Assembly (NCBI GenBank): GCA_020086605.1
Contig: JACBWW010000017.1
Coordinates: 19,063,806 to 19,127,805 of the forward strand
DNA length: 64,000 nucleotides
DNA from: Lanius collurio
Lineage: Eukaryota > Chordata > Aves > Passeriformes > Laniidae
Direction of reading: 5' to 3'
Shown piece after piece: positions 1 to 12,172 of the stretch. The notes below the pieces were generated by a model that searched no databases, had not been told where the DNA came from, and worked only from the letters and a program-made list of their open reading frames with translations. Each line of letters begins with the position of its first letter. The first letter of the stretch is position 1. Both the position numbers and the translations under genes were made by a program.

Positions 1-3000
1 TTGCTTAAATATTCACACCTAGAATCAACTGGCTTTGTGTGTCTATGTGTTTTCAAAATAATGGGTTATCTACAAGAGGACCCTTGCCCATGAGAAATTA
101 CCCCAGGCTGTGTATGCCAGTTATCACATTTTCCCAGCCCAAATCAGTTGGGCTTTGTATGTGTGGAGGCACAGACCTTTGAGTTGCACTAATAATGCTA
201 CAGTGCTGAGGAGATTTTGCTGCAAACAAAACTTGTGTTGTTACAGTAAACATCCTTTATTCAATGTTTATGATAAAATGACATGATTCACATATGCTTT
301 TTGAGTGCATCTAAGTGGATCAACCTCAGCCCTCCTGCTGTTTCATTTTGCATCATTTTCATCATGAGTATTTGTTGAATATTTCAGTGGCTTCAAAGCA
401 TTGGGATCCAAAATCGCAGTGGTTGAGGTCACATATTAAATCCCGTTTTTCCTTTTACTAGACTTTTATCGAGATGGCATAAGCAAATGAGCTCAAAGGT
501 GTTTCCATGCATTTCACAGGAACAACATTCAGCATCAACACTATGTTGCTAGGTAGCCAGGTGATTTTAAACTAGAAAGCACCTCAGCTTATTCCTGCAA
601 ATCTAACATACCTATACTTACCCAGAAGAATCTCTGACATGACACAATTTATACAGAAGCATATCTTGCAAAAGATTTATGTTCATAATTAATAATTATG
701 CTATTTTGTTAGTTTGAAGTAGGTAGGTTTCTGATACATTGTCTTTCATTATTTTTTTCTCTGCACAGTGTCTCCTCAGTGTGATTTTCCTCCATGTGTG
801 CAGCAGGTCTGGCTGGCATGGGGTTCATTCTCTTCATGGCAGCTTATATGATGCTGTGTTTTGAATTTGTGACGAAAACAATGCTGCTATATAGACTCTT
901 CTGCTATTGCTAGGCAGCGTTTGTACAGCATCAAGGCTGCCTCTGTTTCTCCTGCTGCCAAACCACTGAATAGATCAGGGGTGCACAAGATGCACAAGGA
1001 GGGGATACAAGCAGATACAACCCAAACTGTCCAAAGCCATATTCCATGCCATATAACAATATGTTCAGCAATACAGTGGAGAGGAGTGGAGTGGAGGTAG
1101 GACAGCTGTCTTTTGTCTCAGGAACAGGCTGGGCATCTCTCTGTCTGTGGGAGGTGCAAGTGATTGCCTTTGCGTTACTTACCTTTTGTTTTCTTTCTCA
1201 TTCCACTTCTTTGCTTATAAAATTATCAACCCTTGAGTTTTCTCGTGTTTGCTCTTACTTTTGTGTTGTGTGGGTGTGAGTAAGCAGAGGTGCAGTGCTC
1301 AGATGCCTACAGGGGTTAACTCTCAACTTTGTGTCATGGCCAAACCAAAAAGAATCCGCACCTTTGTGGGAAATTAACTGCTCACAAACACCACAAGGAA
1401 GCTGCCTAACAGGGACAGGACCTACACACATCAAGGTTAAAGGTGTTGTGTTTCACTTGCAGCCATTTCACCCCTGATGCAATGGTGTAAAGTAAGAATG
1501 AGACAGAAAACAAGTGACCTCATATGTTAATACATGAAATAAAGTGACCACGAGAGGGTACTAGAGGTGTAAAACCACGGGTGGCTCAGCAGGTCACCTC
1601 TAACCAGCAGTCGGATACAAGGCAGCAGGAAAAACACTTTCTTCCTGTTGTGCCTCTGGAACCATGTGTGTGAGCCTTAACCCACCCCTTCTTACCCCAC
1701 AGAATAGGCTTTGGCAACAGCAGCCAGGCTGGAGAGGCAATACCTGGGCCTGTTTGCCCTCTGGTCATCAGCAGGGACATGGAATATCAACAAGGGGAAA
1801 ATTTCCACTGGTTGATAAAAATTGGGATTTAATCACAATCACCAATAAAGCAACATAAAATACATCAGCTTTGAGAACTTTTTGCAGGAACAAGTTATGA
1901 TGTGGATGCAGATTACACAGGTACTGTTCTGCTATTGCCCAAGTTTAATTTTTGTCACTAATGCATTTTGCTAGCCGAGCTTAAAGGTCATGTCCCTAAG
2001 GATACGGCACCATTTGTGTTAGCAGAGCCTGGCTTTCTCTTCAGATAATAGTCATCTTGGATTGAGTGTTATTAGAGGACAAGTGAAAGTGAGATTGGGG
2101 AGAGGGGAAGGGGAGGGGGGTGTGTTATGTGACTTTACATCCATCTTCATCACTGCAGGGTCACGAAAGGATTGCTGTGTGTTAACAAGCAACACAGCTC
2201 CAAGCACTCAGGTCCCAGATGCTGCAGCAGAGAGATCTTTTCAAGGTGAGCAGACTGGCCTAATGGAGAATGTCTCCAGACAGGGAGATTTATGAAAATC
2301 TACTTTATACTGGCAGCAGAAGGCCTGACAAGACAGTGCTGTCCCCAGAGAAGTTACACTGACTATTCCATCTCCCTAGAGAGTTTTACTGCTTTCCTCC
2401 AGCACTTCATGCAAGGTCTTACTCTGCCCACATAACACTCCAAATCAACGGCATTAACTGCCTTTTCCACAAACACACACTGCTTGTTTATGTGCTCCTA
2501 AGGTTTCTGAAATTCAAACACTTGGCCCAGGAATGTAACTTAAGTACACTGCCTTTCAAGAGCCCCTAAGGAGAAGTGTTACAGGGCCAGAGGTGATGTG
2601 GGGGGACACATGGCAAACAGTGGGGTTTAGAGAGAGCTCAGACCACATAAAATTACCCCATAAAATCAACAGCAAGTGTGCTGCGATCTGGAGAGTGCAC
2701 AGATCTGTGTTACACACTGAGCCACCATCTGCACCATGCATCACGGATTTATTTTTCTGTCGTTTCATCTTACCCTGCAAGTAATGAATAGCGCAGCCGG
2801 GGCTGCTCCATCTGCAGCAAGGGGACTGCTGGCACACCCTGTGCTCCAGGCCCATGACCACGCTGCTTGGAGCTCCAAACAATATATTCTTTTGCACAAT
2901 AATGAACAAACTGCCAGCCCTGTTCTCTCTCCTTCGGAAATCACCCACACCTCAGTGTGAAACAGTGAAACAGCGAGGCTCCTGGCTTGCAGGATGCATT

Positions 3001-5319
3001 GAGGCAAATGTTTCCTCTTGTCCAACTTGAAAGCGATATCTTGGCAACTATTTTTCCTGCACTTGATAATACTTATATTTGCAGAGTGATTCAGCATGAC
3101 TCAGTGTCAGCAGCAGAGGCCAGGATTTGTAGTGAATTCTTACCAAAGCCAGGCAAGGAGATGCTTGGGTCATAAAGTAACTGCAAGCAGTTTTTGTTTA
3201 GGGTGTTTCTTTGGAGAGTTGATGTAAAGAAAGGTGCTGTAAATAATGTGCCTGGCTTTTTATAAAACAGATGCCCCATTAAATGCAAACATGCTTTAAC
3301 TTGGTAAAGGCTTGTGGAAGAAGGCAGCAAACAACAATACCATTTTGCATGTTTTTCATGTTAATTTTTTTATGCCACAAATTGCAAGACTTAGAACTGA
3401 AATCGTGTCCCTACAAGGAAGCAAAACATCATCATCAGAGTAGTTGCTATCTCTGTGGTTTGCTAGTTGCTTGTTTCTGCTTTATGGGTTTCCTGAGATG
3501 GGTGGTGGAAATACAGATGAGAAATAAGAACCACCAGCTTATGAGCTTGATCAAAGCTACAAAAGTGATTCCACATTCCTGAATTCAATAAATTTTCAAT
3601 ACTACTGCCCTTGGATATGGAAAAGGTTTGGGTTGGGGAGAGAAAAAAGAAGGACTTTCACAGAAGTATTTCTGCCAAATATAGACCACAGTGGGAAGAA
3701 TGACACAAATTGCAGGGTGCAGTTGGAGAATCTGTGCACAGCTGGAAGCTTGTCCTTCCTCTGGTGGAGATATCTGTGTAACACTCTACATCCTGAGGTT
3801 GTACAATTTTCAGAAGACGAGACCTGGGTTTCTCTCACTTGGCACTACACTGGTGTCTAATTTAGGCAAAATTTTCATTGATTTCAAAGACCCTGACATA
3901 TGCTTGTAGATCATTCCCAAGCAGCTGCAAAGCTAGATGCTTCTCAGAAATTTTGGGTTACTTGTTTTTCTGTGAAAGCAAGGTGAATCCACTGCAGTAG
4001 CCTGGCAGAGACTTGTCCTTCACAAGTGATAAAGTGATAGTTTACTTAGACATAGGGAGAAAAAAGGGGAATATCGTTCCAAATTCACTAGGTCCTAGGA
4101 TCTAGGCTAATTCACTAGGTAAGACAGCATCTATCAATTAAGCATGGTTAATTACAGGTTCCTGAGAAGCTCTCAGAAATGATATCCCTAATTGCTGAAA
4201 GCAAGTCACAGACTAAATTATACCAGTGTTGGTACATGTCTCAGTCAAACAGCAGAGCTGCCTGGAGTGAATACACAGAAAATGTAAAAGGCTCAAATAC
4301 TAAACTCAGCTTCAGCTCCTGGACCAGAATATTTTATTTATGATGATGGCATTTTTCTCTCCACTCAGAACAGGGGTAGTAATGTCAGATTCAGAGAAAG
4401 ATCAAACCATCAGCTATTACTAAGAACTTAAATGTAATTTTTTAAAAGTGATTGAGTTAAACACCCTTAAGTACTTGTGTCTTCCCTCCCTTTTTCCTTC
4501 TAGCACCCTTTTCTGTTTCTTCTTAATTTTTATTTTTCCTCCTTTTCCCTGCACTCCTTTCTGCAATGTTCCAGTTCCCACCTTTTCTCAATTTCCTTCC
4601 ATAACATGACAGAGCCAACACTGAAAATGCCATTTTAGCTCCTGTTTCAAAGATGCTAGCAGGGTCAAGAGGATTCACACTTCTGAAAACCTTTTTATCA
4701 AGCTGTCTGTACATTCAGGGGTTATGCATAAGACGTTTTACCGGAACTACTGTACTGCTATATGGCAGGACAAGTTCCCTTTATCTTGTATGCCACAAGA
4801 GATACATGCATATAGTAGATTAGATGATTAGATTATAGTAGATTAGATGATTGCAATAGACTTCCACCTCAAGATGCTGCATACTGTCCATCCTTGCTGC
4901 ATTGTAACAGAAAGGTTCAATCCCAATCCCAGAGCAGAGTTGCAGATGGCTTGAACCCAACTCACCTAAACACTTGTCTAGACAAATGTGCTTCTAAAAC
5001 TGATCTTAGACACCATCTAATCCCAGTAGATTGTGTTAGCTAGCCTCATTAAAACCCAAGTTCATTTTAACCAGATAACATGCATTAAAATACAATTTGA
5101 ACCACAAAACCCTGGGCTTTAAAATCTTACCTAACATATTGTTCTCGAAAAGTATCTACTTTATGCTTTAGACTAGACATGACCACCCATTTTGTTGGGT
5201 TAAACTGATTTATTTTTCAATAGTGTTGGTTCGATTGAATTAAGGAGATCAAAAGCTCCCAACACTCATTCAGCTTCAGGCTAAGGCACTTGCAGGCACA
5301 TTACCTGGCTGTGCCTGGA
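1..5319. other. Upstream intergenic sequence, no gene recognised
   Basis: This is AT-rich, non-repetitive-looking sequence 5' of the CpG island. I see no exon of a recognisable protein, no CR1 or LTR similarity and no RNA gene. The open frames here are short and unlike known proteins. The only obvious local structure is a 19-bp direct repeat near 4811-4852. From known vertebrate gene order the next gene upstream of CDK14 is expected to be CLDN12, but nothing of it is visible. Distal promoter or enhancer elements may lie here; I cannot identify them from sequence alone. Confidence 0.6.
4811..4852. repeat. 19-bp tandem direct repeat
   Basis: The 19-mer TATAGTAGATTAGATGATT occurs at 4811-4829 and again, identical, at 4834-4852, giving a 23-bp period with AGAT between. 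It is a small local duplication about 500 bp before the CpG island. No function can be assigned. Confidence 0.85.
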
Positions 5320-5952
5320 GACGCACGACACCCCAAGTTTCAACCGGACGGGCCGGGTTGCTCCGGGCGAGCGAGGTGCCCTTTCCCCACCCACCTCACC
5401 GCAGCAGCGAGGGCAGCGAGCCCCACCCGCCGCCCGCCCCGGGGGTGCCAAACCCTCGGTCAGCCGCGGCCCCGCCGGCCCGGGGCTACCGCAGCGCGTC
5501 CCCAGAGACCGCGACGCAGCAGCGGGGCACGGACAGCCCCGGGCGGACACGGTGTCTCCGCTGCCCCTCCGAACGCCACCGCCTTCCACGCTGCCCCGGC
5601 CCCGAGCGCTCCCGACGGGAATCGCCGCATCGTTCCCTGCGCCCGGGGCGCGCCGCAGACAGAGCGCATCCCTCGGCCCGGCCCCAGCGATCCCCGCCTG
5701 CCCCCCTCACGCCCCCGCCGCCGCCGCCCTTCCTCCCCGGGGCTCCCCGGCCCGCCCAGGCTCCTCCTCCTCCTTTCTCTCAGCGCACCCTCCCTCCCTT
5801 CCTCACGCCCTCTCTCCCGCCGCCGGCGCCCGCAGCCGCTCGCCGGACTTTGCTTCCACTCCTCCATCTCTCCTCGGCGCTGCCCGTCGCCCCCGCCCTG
5901 CCCGCCGCGTCCGGCCGTGCCGGGGCAGCCCGGGGCAGGGGCGGACGGGGCT

Positions 5953-6012
5953 ATGAGCCGGGCGCTGGCGGCGCGGAGCCGAGCAGCACCGGCAGCCGCG
6001 GCCGCGGCGTAG
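5953..6012 (+). other. Upstream ORF in the CDK14 leader
   Basis: An ATG at 5953 (G at -3, A at +4, so a moderate initiation context) opens a 19-codon frame ending in TAG at 6010-6012. The peptide starts MSRALAARSR and ends in a run of six alanines. It lies 148 nt before the CDK14 ATG in a different frame and ends before it, so reinitiation would be possible. It matters only if transcription starts upstream of 5953, which the island layout makes likely but does not prove. The peptide looks like a by-product of GC-rich sequence; any effect would be on translation of CDK14. Confidence 0.45.
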
Positions 6013-6160
6013 GGCTCCTTTCCCGGGCGGGACCGGGACTGTCCCGCGGCGCCCGGCGGCTCCTCGGGGCACGGGGAGAGCCCCGGGGCCGGAGCGGGGG
6101 CGTCTCCCCCGGAGCCAGGGGAGTGGGGGTAGCGGCCGGCGGGAGGGGGGTCGCCCCCCG

Positions 6161-6251
6161 ATGTGTGACATGATCGACTCGCAGTCCGCCGAGAAGATCA
6201 GCAGGATGAAAAAGTTGCGGAGAACTTTATCGGAGAGCTTCGGCCGAATAG
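6161..6251 (+). CDS. CDK14: CDK14 coding exon 1 (N-terminus of cyclin-dependent kinase 14)
   Basis: Thirty codons plus one base encode MCDMIDSQSAEKISR followed by MKKLRRTLSESFGRI, a close match to the N-terminus of vertebrate CDK14. The core MKKLRRTLSESF is identical to the human protein as I remember it; the differences cluster before it and at one later position. The exon ends with a G and a strong donor (GTGAGT, 6252-6257); the split codon is completed by CC of exon 2 to give Ala. The start is the first ATG in this frame after an in-frame TGA at 5954-5956. CDK14 is a CMGC-family Ser/Thr kinase that partners cyclin Y, is recruited to the plasma membrane and phosphorylates the Wnt co-receptor LRP6 around G2/M. 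The RRTLS stretch resembles a basophilic kinase site, and PCTAIRE kinases have a similar RRLS motif at their N-terminus. The kinase domain is outside the window. Confidence 0.95.
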
Positions 6252-8449
6252 GTGAGTCCTGCGCCCGGGCCCGGACAGCGCTGCCCGGCAGCCGGGGGTC
6301 CCGGCAGGGAGGGCACGGGGGGCGGTGAGCTCACCGCTGCCAGGCTGGAAACACCCGCGCCGACACCGTCGCCGAAAAATATTTCTTGGGAAGAAAGCTC
6401 GGGAAATAAACAACTGTGGAAGCCCCAGCAGTGCTGCATGTATCTGTGATGGAGTTAGCCCAAAATCGGCTGGGAAGAACAAACTGTAAATGATAGTTGG
6501 CTCACGTGCCCCCAGTTGCCAAAGAGAAACCTCGACAGAAAGCAATCTGTTACTTTAATTTTGTTGCGGGTCTGGTAATTTATTTTTTGTGCGGGCTGCA
6601 GGTTGTTTTTAGTTGTGGTGTGAGATGCTGAAGCAGGTAACAGCGGCCCAGTGATTTAGGGGGCCAGACAAAAGAAGTATGTCATCTGCTGTGAAGTCTT
6701 GTCGCTCTGTCACTGACATAAAGCATCCTGAGGTAGCATCATCTGAATGCCACTGCCAAGCGTGTTACTTCCCGGTGCCACCACACCGTGTTTGGTTCTG
6801 ACACCAATTTATTTTGCAGTTGAATTTGTTGTTAAGAACAATGCCAAAGAGTTTTAGTATGCTCAGACTGGTGTTTCTCTTAGTCTTTGATGCACTGTAT
6901 TGCTTAATTCACTGCTTAAAGCATTAATTCCTGCTGACATCATCAACACGCAGCTGAGCAGGGAGAGAAGGTACCTCAGAGGAGTTGTGAGGTATCCCCA
7001 AGCTGGTGGGACAGAGCAGCTGGAGGTAGTGCTTGACACACGAGAGCAGATGCAGCAGCCCCTGTCCTTGCAGACCTTCTGTATGGGCCCTTACACAGTC
7101 CTTACCCCTGCCTTGTCCCATTGGGATGCCTCCCCTTACAGCCAGTCTGACTGGCCGATGTGGGTCAACTCTCAGAGCTGCTTTGTCCCAGTGAGAGGAT
7201 GTGAAGTGCCTGTGCCACAGACAGGAGCTGTGGCATTTGGTTCTCCCCCAGTAACCCTCCTTAAGAGATGTGCTGGCATACTTGGGCATTTTAATTTTTC
7301 ACATGTTGTGTATGGATCTATTTTACCACCTTTAGCTTTAAAGGCCTGCAAGCTTTTAAATGTATGATTGCATTTGAAATCAAGTATTTTTTATTGTCCT
7401 GATCCAGGAAGAAAAAAACTGAGAAAGGCTCATTCTTACTTGAAAACCAGAAGAATTTTAATGGTAAATGCAAAGTTACAGATGTGAAACAAATATCAAG
7501 TCACTGTTACAAATCTCTGTTCCCATATGAAAACAGCTTTTACCTGTCATCAGTCTTAAACTTGTAAAATACATTTAACTTTCTTTGATAAGAAGGAGAA
7601 ACCAAAACAGTCAGGTGTTTGGTCTGTTATATGTCTCCATGTGTGTATAGACAGGGAGACACTCTTCCACAGAACTGTGAAAGGGTTTTACTAATGGTGG
7701 AAGTCATTAACAAAGAAAATGTTATGAATGAGGATGCTGCTTTGTTGTAACAGTGACAGTCCCGTTAATGCCCTTTAGGGATCACGACCCCTCTGGCTGG
7801 TAATTTCTGCATGTTTTACTTGTCTCGGTTGGGTGATCATCTATTTTTGTCATTTTGCACAAATTAAACAAGCTTTTAGTTTCCTTGGGAGCTCTGGCCT
7901 GGTTTTAGATACAGGGATTTTTATGTCTAAAAGCTCCTCTAGTTCTGTGTGCATACATACTGAAGTGTAGGAGTGTGGTCTGATATGTGGTTTGTTTGTT
8001 TGCTGGTGGTTGTTTTGTGATTGAAACACAGCTGCTACCAGCAAGTTTGTTCAATCTTCAGATGCTCAAATATATTGATCATCATTCTGGTAACTGCACT
8101 TTAAGAAAAAAACCTTCTAATTTATCTGTATGAGGTTTGGACATAGTCACTCCCTGATACCAGAGCCACAGATAAGCCCAAGCAAAGAAACTAAACTTGC
8201 ATACCAAGAAATCCTTGGTTAAAACATGTGCTGTCCTTAACTCTTATATTCAAGTGAAGGAGGGAAAACCAAAACCTCATTGGAAGAAGTCTTTCTGGGT
8301 ATTTGACATTAGGGTTTTAAAGCTCTTTTTGTAAGAGCTGGTTGCTTGGAATGGTTAGTAAATTACAAATTTAACATGTATTTAATCTATAATTTTTGCA
8401 GTCATCTGTTCAGTTGTGATTTATTTTAAATAATAAATTCCTGACAGTG

Positions 8450-8577
8450 GCAAAGGCTAGATTGGATGGGGCTTTGAGCAACTTGGTTTAGTGGAAATTG
8501 TCCCTGCCCTTAACAGGAGAGTGGGGATGATCTTTAAGGTCTCTTCCAGCCCAAACAATTCTGTGATTCTATAAATC
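8450..8577 (+). mobile_element. CR1 LINE, 3'-end fragment
   Basis: About 125 bp match the extreme 3' end of avian CR1: the TTGGATGGGGCTTTGAGCAA block, then GATGATCTTTAAGGTCTCTT, closing with the terminal ATTCTGTGATTCTATAA motif. Severe 5' truncation is the usual result of CR1 target-primed reverse transcription. It is non-coding and decayed. Confidence 0.9.
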
Positions 8578-9060
8578 AATGATGATATATTAACTTTTTC
8601 TGTTCTGCTGCAATTTCTGTGTTTTAATAGGTTTAAGTACATGACATAGTATCATGAGCATAGTCATATAAATAATGTGGGAGTACTATGGTGTTTGCGT
8701 TAAATAATTAATCATTAAAAGCAAACTTTTATGTGTTGCAGTTGGGAAGATCTGATGATCATTCTTGAAATGATAAAGCACTGATACACCTTCCCCCAGT
8801 GTTGACAGTATTCCATCTACCAAATGTAATTCTCTCAATACTGCAAAACCCCAGACTTAGAAACCAGATTTTGATAGCCAGGTTTATATTAACCTCTTGG
8901 CTAAGAGTGATGGGAATGTATCCTGATTGTCAGTGGCAGTGAGCTTTTTTTTGTTAGAGCTTGCAGGTTAACACTCAGTGAATTGGCTTTCAGACCCTCT
9001 TCTCCCCAACAAATAATTCTGTCAATTTGAGAAGTTTTATCTGCAGTTAATTTATAAGAC

Positions 9061-9079
9061 TTTTTTTTTTTTTTTTTTG
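9061..9079. repeat. Poly(T) run
   Basis: A T homopolymer of about 18-19 nt within intron 1. No element boundary or target-site duplication is visible beside it. Confidence 0.8.
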
Positions 9080-10078
9080 CGATGTGCCGAAGTATGTTAG
9101 GTAACATTTGAAGCTATTTCCCTACCACCTCTAGACAAAACCAGTGTAGTTATTCCTGGGGCACTGCAGAGGCCCAAAGGGTACCAAGAGCAGCCTCAAG
9201 TAGACTTGACCAATTTTCTAACGGTGAACTGATGCTTTGCAGCCACTGGCTTTCCTGGAGGAGGGTGATGAAGGTCTGGCTTATCATGCAAAACTGTGCT
9301 CAGTCCTGTAACTCTTAGAGTATCTAGTACTGAAAATGTTTATTTTGCTGAGCTGAAAAATGTGATGTGTGAAATTGCCCATTCAGTGAGCCTTTTCCTG
9401 AGCATTAGCTTTGTGCCACTATGTGCAAATCTGGCAGAGGATGATATAGCACGATGGTGTGCTGGAGGAAATGTGTGTGGCCTGTGGTGCTACAGGGTGG
9501 CTCTTTGCTACAGAAATTACATACTTTCAGGTCTAGAGAAGTGAACTGTCTTTGCAACTTAGGAACCCTTTCTTCTGGCAGAAATTTTTTGGTGTTTCAA
9601 GGAGTGTCCCTCTTAAAAGTTATCTTAAAGAATTTATACTGCTAAGAATCTGAAAAATATACATAATTCTTTTCATTCATAAGTTTCTGCCAGCCTGTCC
9701 ATTTTTATACAAACATCCATATTAGTTTAAAAAAATTTGGTTTCCTTGCTTACAGACTATGTTGACCATATCAATGAGCACACCATAACTGTATGTTAAC
9801 CAACTTTTAAAGATTCAGTTGGCTCATTGTTTAATTTAGCATTTAAACTTTTATTAGGTTTGGTTCTTAATTTTGCACTTTGATAATAATGTCATTAAAT
9901 TAATAGTGAATAATTTAATAAAATTAATTGCCATCTTTTAGTTATGTGAAGAGTTCTTAGCTTTACATTTGTTGAAGTTCATATGGAACCAGAATTATAT
10001 TTGAGATCTCTTCAGATTGTGCTGTTTAACTTGTGTTTTCTTATGCAATTTCTTTAGTCAAAAACTAACACCAGGTTA

Positions 10079-10119
10079 CAAAGAAAGGAAGGAGGAAAGG
10101 AAGAAAGAAAGAGAGAAAA
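10079..10119. repeat. Purine-rich GAAA/GGAA low-complexity tract
   Basis: About 40 nt containing only A and G, made of degenerate GAAA, GGAA and GAAAGAAA units. A simple repeat in intron 1. Confidence 0.75.
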
Positions 10120-10800
10120 CATTGCTGAGATTGATCACAGTGTGCTGAAAGCAGTCTGTGGCCCTTCTGAGCATCCCTGGGCTTTGTTACTGGCTCCTCA
10201 CTGATGCAAAGGTTATCTCCACTAATCTCCTCTGATGTACATCCACATAACTCACATACCTGAGATAATGAGAAGTTCATTTGTAAACAGTTTTTTTTTT
10301 TAAGTTCAGCAGAACTTTTCTTTAACAGTTTAAAGAGGAAGGGATTGCATTGAGGACAAAAAGATATTTAAAACATCTTTGATGTCTTCTTTTGGAGATG
10401 CTATGTAGTGAATGGGTTGAGAATGATATTATTATTGAACAGAATCTCATTAAATGGGTGGCCAGAACTCTCATATTCTTTTGATGATTCTTAAAAGCCC
10501 TCTTTTAGTCAAAGGTGGAAGCTAAAGACAAGCCAAATATATGCAATGGACCACAGATTCCCATTTCTTCTTGTTCTGTTAGACTGTGAATTTTGTTTAG
10601 CTGTCTGTTTGGGTATTCCTGTAATGTTCTGGTCATGTGAAAATGTTGTGTTTTGGTAAGGGAGAAAAGCTTGTCAGCATGGCCTAGGTGTGTCATTTAC
10701 TAATTTATAGCTTGTATGTTGTTGTGACCTGAATGGTAATTGAAAAGATTAAAAGCATGTTCTTAAGAAGTGTTCCACAGGTTGAGAGCTTTCCTTCTCA

Positions 10801-10856
10801 TTCTCCCTCTCTTCCCCTCCCTCTCTTCCCCTCCCTCTCTTCCCCTCTCTTCCCCT
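10801..10856. repeat. 56-nt polypyrimidine minisatellite (14-bp unit)
   Basis: An uninterrupted C/T tract. The 14-mer CCCTCTCTTCCCCT is repeated exactly three times (10805-10818, 10819-10832, 10833-10846) and followed by a 10-nt partial copy (10847-10856). Long homopyrimidine repeats of this kind can adopt triplex (H-DNA) structures in supercoiled DNA. Confidence 0.9.
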
Positions 10857-11236
10857 GACTCACAGTTCTGAGTACTTGGGATTGGCAGTCTGAGAATGCT
10901 TTGATCAGCCTTCAAAACAGTAAAAATATATTTAACTATCCAAACATACAGTGTGTGCCTCAGATCTAGTCAGCAAAACACCAAGGTTCGTTTCATTGTT
11001 TTTATCACTGAGCATGAAATCTAGATGAGTAACTGTAAAGCAGTGATCTGCAAAGATTTGAGGAAAGCCATGTTGCATTTCTTAAAGAAATGGTAGTTTA
11101 GAAGCAAAGGAAGGCTGCTTTTCTGTACAAAGATAACTGGGATTTGTGCCTTGCTGCCCATGGGGGGATTCTGGAGGTGCAGCACTGTTTGCACTGGGGG
11201 TACTGCCTCTGTGACACCTCTGATACAGCTCCTACA

Positions 11237-11490
11237 GTTTTGGTGTTGTTTTTATTATGTGTTTTGTTCTTTTTTTTTAATTTTTTTGTTTGTTTGTTTT
11301 TATTTTTTTTTCTGTTTTGGTTGGTTGGTTTGGTTTTTGTTGTGGGTTTTTTTTTGGTTTCTTGGGGTTTTTTTTTGGTTTTTTTTGGGGGGGGTAGATT
11401 TTCTATTTCTTTTTTTTGTTTGTTTTTGTTCTATTTTGTTTTATTTGTTTGGGTATTTGTGTTTTGTTGTTGTTATTTTTGTTTTTTTAA
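11237..11490. repeat. T/G-rich low-complexity block
   Basis: About 250 bp made almost entirely of T with G interspersed (GTTT, TTGG and TTTTTG units, several T runs of 7-9 and a G8 run near 11387-11394). The open frames through it translate to Phe/Leu/Val-rich low complexity and are not genes. It is A/C-rich on the minus strand. I cannot tell a decayed A-rich insertion tail from simple-repeat drift. Confidence 0.8.
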
Positions 11491-12172
11491 GCTGATAACA
11501 CAGTTGCTTCTGAAGATAGGATTTGGAAGAGGTTTAGAAATTACTAGTGATTTGAAGGCAGAAGGAGCATCTAAAAAAGAGAAAGAGCTACTGGAGTCTA
11601 CATCCCCAACCATGCTAGGTGCTTAAATATTTATCTCCTGCAGAAATATGCAGGACTGTAAGAAACATTACGTTGCTTAAATGATGAAGAGGGACCCTTC
11701 TGGGACAGCACTGCACAAGCTGCAGGGTCATTCAGATGACCTCCCTCAAATTGAAAACCTTCATGATTTAAACTGAAAAGAAACAGTGCAATCACCAATG
11801 GTTTATCTAATTTTAGCTCTTCAAGAGAAGGAAACAAAGAGCACTTTCAGGTCACGGCGTGCAGCACACGAAGTGCAGTCCCTCGTGGGTCTGGTTGAGA
11901 AAAGGAACCAGTCTTGTACCTTCGGACTGACGCAGTTCAGTGCAGATTTGGAGAAATTAATTTTCTTCACATTTCAATAAAGATGTCCAGTATGCTAAAG
12001 GAAAACCTTTCATTGGCTTAATCTTTGCTACAACTGAAGAATTATTTGTGTCTTCATTTTCTTAATTTACCAGTTCACACATTTTCCGCATTGTTTTTCT
12101 CTTTGTTTGTTGATTAATTGCTTGTTAACAGTGTAAGAAAGAAATCTCTTCTTCTTTAGTGTAAGTCATATT

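Larger units (their letters stand above)
5320..6380 (+). promoter_or_regulatory. CDK14: CpG-island promoter and 5' UTR of CDK14
   Basis: About 1.06 kb of very GC-rich sequence with dense CpG dinucleotides rises abruptly out of AT-rich flanks. It is the only such island in the window. It contains several GC-box-like motifs (for example CCGCCC runs near 5421 and 5890) and no obvious TATA box, as expected for a dispersed-start housekeeping-type promoter. The CDK14 start codon at 6161 and the exon 1 donor at 6252 sit near its 3' end, so the island covers the core promoter, the 5' UTR and the start of intron 1. The transcription start cannot be placed from sequence alone. Divergent antisense transcription is possible but not shown. 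Confidence 0.9.

Noticed and set aside
5290..6173. Long overlapping open frames on both strands, up to 271 codons
   Set aside because: They are Pro/Ala/Arg-rich openings caused by GC-rich CpG-island sequence lacking stop codons, most without an ATG start. Only the short ATG-started uORF at 5953 is kept, as a possible regulatory ORF.
6900..7367. 155-codon open frame on the + strand in intron 1
   Set aside because: It has no ATG at its start, no recognised domain and no exon signals. GC-richer sequence makes such openings likely; I cannot support a gene.
11144..11626. 160-codon Phe/Leu/Val-rich frame that looks like membrane segments
   Set aside because: The apparent hydrophobic segments are a translation of the T/G low-complexity block.
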